Assembly (NCBI GenBank): GCA_905479965.1
Contig: CAJQOR010000108.1
Span: forward strand, 1 to 8,358
Length of the DNA: 8,358 nucleotides
Origin: an uncultured Rhizobiaceae group bacterium
Lineage (GTDB): Bacteria > Pseudomonadota > Alphaproteobacteria > Rhizobiales > Rhizobiaceae
Direction of reading: 5' to 3'
The number at the start of each line of letters is the position of its first letter. Position 1 is the stretch's first letter. The position numbers were made by a program, and so were the translations under genes. The notes under the pieces were generated by a model. It was not told the origin of the DNA. It worked only from the letters and a program-made list of their open reading frames with translations, and did no database searches. Positions 6,486 through 8,358 of the stretch are shown one piece after another.

Positions 6486-7046
6486 TTACCCTCCGACGAT
6501 GAATACAAGGTATGTCGCATGGCTATCTTTCGGTGTTTTAAATTCAACGAATTCGGCGGAAATATATCGAAGGCAATCAGAGGCTGATAATTGGTATTGA
6601 TCTTCACCAACGGTTAAGTTCAATGAACCTTCGAGCATGAGTAAATGATGCTCAAGACTGGGAATTGAACGTCTGTTATAAGTGATTGTGGTGTTCGGTT
6701 CGATCTCGCATTTTAAAATCTCACCGGATAATTCATCCGTCGAAGGCGAAACAGATCGACGTGTGAAGCCTATGTTTGGATCTTTCCAGTAGAGCTGGGC
6801 GTTATCTTTGATAAGCGGTTCGAAATCTCCCTCCAGCATTGCAAGGAGTTTCGACATTTTGATTTTGTAAGTCACGCAAAGTTTGCTTAAAACTTCTGTG
6901 GTTGGACTGACGCTGCCATTTTCTAAACGTGATAAACTGGCGCGGCTAATTCCAGTTTCTGTTGCGAGCTGATCAAGCGATAGCTCTTTATCCAAACGCA
7001 GTTGTTTTAAGTGGTTTGCTAATTTTCCGGTAAAAACTTCTTGCAT
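6486..7046 (-). CDS. XRE-family transcriptional regulator with C-terminal cupin domain
   Basis: A 186-residue regulator. Residues about 8-64 are a Cro/CI-type helix-turn-helix: LRLDKELSLDQLATETGIS, then the recognition helix RASLSRLENG (35-44) and SPTTEVLSKLC. Residues about 105-184 form a small cupin barrel (EHHLLMLEGSLNLTVG at 132-147, then YQLSASDCLRYIS), the usual ligand-sensing half of this class. Such proteins typically control a neighbouring metabolic gene and themselves. Consistent with this, it is the first gene of a two-gene unit with the GNAT acetyltransferase, and a striking dyad lies directly before its ATG. The ribosome binding site is weak (GAGAAT) and lies inside that dyad, so operator occupancy would also cover the translation start region. 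The ligand is unknown. Confidence 0.93.
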   Translation of the reverse strand: MQEVFTGKLANHLKQLRLDKELSLDQLATETGISRASLSRLENGSVSPTTEVLSKLCVTYKIKMSKLLAMLEGDFEPLIKDNAQLYWKDPNIGFTRRSVSPSTDELSGEILKCEIEPNTTITYNRRSIPSLEHHLLMLEGSLNLTVGEDQYQLSASDCLRYISAEFVEFKTPKDSHATYLVFIVGG

Positions 7047-7049
7047 TTA

Positions 7050-7088
7050 AATTCTCATATGTGGGAATAATTCTTAAATATGAGAATT
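7050..7088 (-). promoter_or_regulatory. Composite dyad operator before the XRE-cupin gene
   Basis: A perfect 11-bp inverted repeat, AATTCTCATAT (7050-7060) and ATATGAGAATT (7078-7088), surrounds a 17-bp spacer. The spacer holds a second perfect palindrome, GAATAATTC (7065-7073), on exactly the same centre (7069). The same DNA can be read as two 18-bp sites, 7051-7068 and 7070-7087, each an imperfect palindrome of the form ATTC(N10)GAAT, with centres 19 bp apart and in opposite orientation. It lies 4-42 bp before the regulator start codon, which is where an autorepressor would bind. The pairing of bases is seen directly; binding by this regulator is inferred. Confidence 0.75.
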
Positions 7089-7151
7089 GCATAGTGTTTT
7101 ATTTTTGTAAAGGCATAATGAGAGGCAAACGGTTTTAAGAAGACTTCCCGC

Positions 7152-7898
7152 TTAAGCTTTGCGCTCAAGCAACATCATGTAGTTCACGTCCATGTCGTTG
7201 CTTAAATTCCACTGATCTTGCAAGGGGTTATAAAATACCCCGGTTTGATCAACCAATGTGAGACCAGAGTTTTCTAGTGGCGTTTTGATCTCTTCAGGAC
7301 GCACAAGCTTTTCATATTGGTGCGTGCCACGCGGCAACCATCGCAATACATATTCAGCGCCGATGATTGCAAGCGCCATCGCTTTCATAGTGCGATTAAT
7401 TGTTGCGATGAACATTACCCCCCCCGGTTTAAGCATGTCGGCGCATGATGTTAAAAACAAATCGACATCTGCAACATGTTCGACAACTTCCATGTTTAAA
7501 ATGATATCAAACTTCTCGCCATTTGCAGCTAAGGCTTCTGATGTCTCAGCGCGATAATCAATATCCAGGCCGCTTTGCTCAGCGTGGATTTTGGCAATTT
7601 CAATGTTTGTTTCAGATGCGTCTGCACCGATAACGGTTGCGCCCATGCGCGTCATAGGTTCGCACAATAAGCCACCGCCGCAACCTATGTCTAAAAGACG
7701 CAAATCTTTAAGCGGTGTTTGCGAATGTTGGTCTTTGCCAAAATGTTGAGCAGCATGATCGCGGATATAAGTCAGACGGACAGGGTTGAACTTGTGCAAT
7801 GGTTTGAATTTGCCGTCCGGGTTCCACCATTCTGCGGCCATTTTTGAAAAGCGATCAACTTCACTTTGGTCGATGGTGGTTTTTTCTACAACGGTCAT
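7152..7898 (-). CDS. ubiG: Ubiquinone biosynthesis O-methyltransferase UbiG
   Basis: A 248-residue SAM-dependent methyltransferase that performs both O-methylation steps of ubiquinone synthesis (2-polyprenyl-6-hydroxyphenol and 3-demethylubiquinol methylation), normally with the membrane-associated Ubi complex. The family-specific N-terminus is intact: [23 protein letters not shown] (17-39). Motif I is [11 protein letters not shown] (68-78). [12 protein letters not shown] (91-102), the post-I acidic strand, MEVVEHV (136-142) and [15 protein letters not shown] (156-170) follow. The C-terminal [18 protein letters not shown] (187-204) is characteristic of UbiG. It has normal length, and the ATG at 7898 is preceded by an AAAGGCG ribosome binding site. 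A run of eight G on the coding strand (7425-7418) lies in the KPGG codons. The gene is divergent from lysC, an arrangement I associate with Hyphomicrobiales. Confidence 0.97.
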   Translation of the reverse strand: MTVVEKTTIDQSEVDRFSKMAAEWWNPDGKFKPLHKFNPVRLTYIRDHAAQHFGKDQHSQTPLKDLRLLDIGCGGGLLCEPMTRMGATVIGADASETNIEIAKIHAEQSGLDIDYRAETSEALAANGEKFDIILNMEVVEHVADVDLFLTSCADMLKPGGVMFIATINRTMKAMALAIIGAEYVLRWLPRGTHQYEKLVRPEEIKTPLENSGLTLVDQTGVFYNPLQDQWNLSNDMDVNYMMLLERKA

Positions 7899-8197
7899 GT
7901 CATTACGCCTTTAAATGAGACTGGTTGTTCATGTTCAATCATAACATAACTACGCAAGTCAAAAGATTTTAGACCGCCTGCGCTGTTTAATCGCTGTCAT
8001 AATCTCATTGTGGTAATCTGATCTTATAGGTTTGTTTATCGGTTTGGCAGCTACCAGGTTGATAGTTCTATGTTGCAGTTTTCGCATTTATTCGATATGT
8101 AGCGGCAACTTCGTCCCACATGATTGGTCACAGAGCAGTCGGTATCGCCGGACGAGTTAGCATATGTGAATGAAATACAACAGGACCTTTCAGTTTA
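7899..8197. other. Intergenic region between divergent ubiG and lysC
   Basis: These 299 bp contain no credible gene, RNA gene or strong hairpin that I can see. They must hold two divergent promoters. The ubiG candidate is annotated separately. For lysC the only spaced pair I found is TTGCAG and TATGTA 17 bp apart (around 8073-8101), with three matches in each box, which is too weak to annotate. AGGA at 8182-8185 is a distant ribosome binding site, 12 nt before the lysC ATG. Confidence 0.6.
7938..7946 (-). promoter_or_regulatory. Candidate extended -10 promoter of ubiG
   Basis: On the minus strand TGTTATGAT (7946-7938) is an extended -10 element: TG, one base, then TATGAT with five of six matches. 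No good -35 lies at 17 bp; TTGACT is present, but only 13 bp away. The transcript start would fall about 30-35 nt before the ubiG ATG. Confidence 0.35.
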
Positions 8198-8358
8198 ATG
8201 GCCCGAATAGTTATGAAGTTTGGCGGCACATCTGTTGCGGATATAGACCGCATTAGAAATGTAGCGCGCCACGTGAAGCGCGAAGTCGATAATGGCCATG
8301 AAGTGGCTGTTGTGGTGTCTGCAATGTCGGGTAAAACCAATGAATTGGTTGGATGGAC
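8198..8358 (+). CDS. lysC: Aspartate kinase LysC, N-terminal part (cut by the window edge)
   Basis: The first 53 codons of aspartokinase, running off the right edge. The protein opens [26 protein letters not shown] is the conserved nucleotide- and phosphate-binding motif of the aspartokinase amino-acid kinase domain, and [13 protein letters not shown] (about 37-49) is the next conserved block. The enzyme phosphorylates aspartate in the first step of lysine, threonine, methionine and diaminopimelate synthesis. The regulatory ACT domains would lie beyond the window, so feedback control cannot be judged. The start is placed at the ATG at 8198 because the family begins just before KFGGTSV. The best ribosome binding site (AGGA, 8182-8185) is rather far away at 12 nt. 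No leader peptide rich in lysine or threonine was found upstream. Confidence 0.96.
   Translation, partial: MARIVMKFGGTSVADIDRIRNVARHVKREVDNGHEVAVVVSAMSGKTNELVGW

Noticed and set aside
6482..6610. 43-codon N-terminal extension of the GNAT gene
   Set aside because: It runs inside the 3' end of the XRE-cupin gene in another frame, has no family similarity, and the ATG at 6481 has a strong GGAGGG ribosome binding site.
7899..8197. Riboswitch upstream of lysC
   Set aside because: No lysine-riboswitch-like helices or conserved core could be recognised, and that class is not expected in Alphaproteobacteria.
8124..8198. Possible leader peptide (TTG start, 24 residues) whose stop TAA overlaps the lysC ATG
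   Set aside because: It has no ribosome binding site, no run of lysine, threonine or methionine codons as an attenuator would need, and a poor start codon.
1..8358. tRNA genes, insertion sequences, integrase or CRISPR array
   Set aside because: Both strands were read for cloverleaf-like segments, transposase motifs, terminal inverted repeats and regularly spaced repeats; none was found.

Overview
The window looks like chromosomal DNA of an alphaproteobacterium, most likely of the order Hyphomicrobiales (Rhizobiales). The base composition is moderate and rather AT-rich (judged by eye, not calculated). The support is gene content and order: an NDUFAF5-type methyltransferase-fold gene divergent from comF, then grxC, a nitrilase-family amidase and a DUF1178 gene. 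At the far end, ubiG is divergent from lysC, whose product begins [14 protein letters not shown]. The genus cannot be named from the sequence.

Left edge (1-349): the 3' end of an unrecognised gene, then a complete Flp-type pilin gene on the plus strand. No Tad secretion genes are in view. Convergent to it (358-1230, minus) lies a relative of the mitochondrial complex I assembly factor NDUFAF5, with a GTG start and a nucleotide-binding motif that no longer looks able to hold S-adenosylmethionine.

Housekeeping block (1307-3712, plus): comF, grxC, a carbon-nitrogen hydrolase with an intact Glu-Lys-Cys triad, and a DUF1178 protein. The last three are tightly spaced and probably co-transcribed from a promoter between comF and grxC. 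The pairing of a glutaredoxin with a Nit-type amidase suggests glutathione redox use and glutathione or glutamine metabolite repair.

Central accessory-looking segment (3713-7151): a two-gene chromate resistance unit on the plus strand, made of a rhodanese fused to a ChrB-type domain followed by the ChrA efflux transporter with a 4-nt overlap. Facing it on the minus strand is a two-gene unit of an XRE-cupin regulator and a GNAT acetyltransferase. The two units meet with overlapping stop codons. The regulator is preceded by a nested, perfectly centred dyad of 39 bp that is a convincing candidate autoregulatory operator.

Right edge (7152-8358): ubiG (minus; ubiquinone O-methyltransferase) and the first 53 codons of lysC (plus; aspartate kinase), separated by 299 bp of non-coding DNA that should hold both promoters.

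No RNA genes, insertion sequences, CRISPR arrays or phage genes were seen. No wholly new system is obvious. The best leads are the composite operator of the XRE-GNAT unit, the degenerate NDUFAF5-like protein and the rhodanese-ChrB fusion with its unusual leader.
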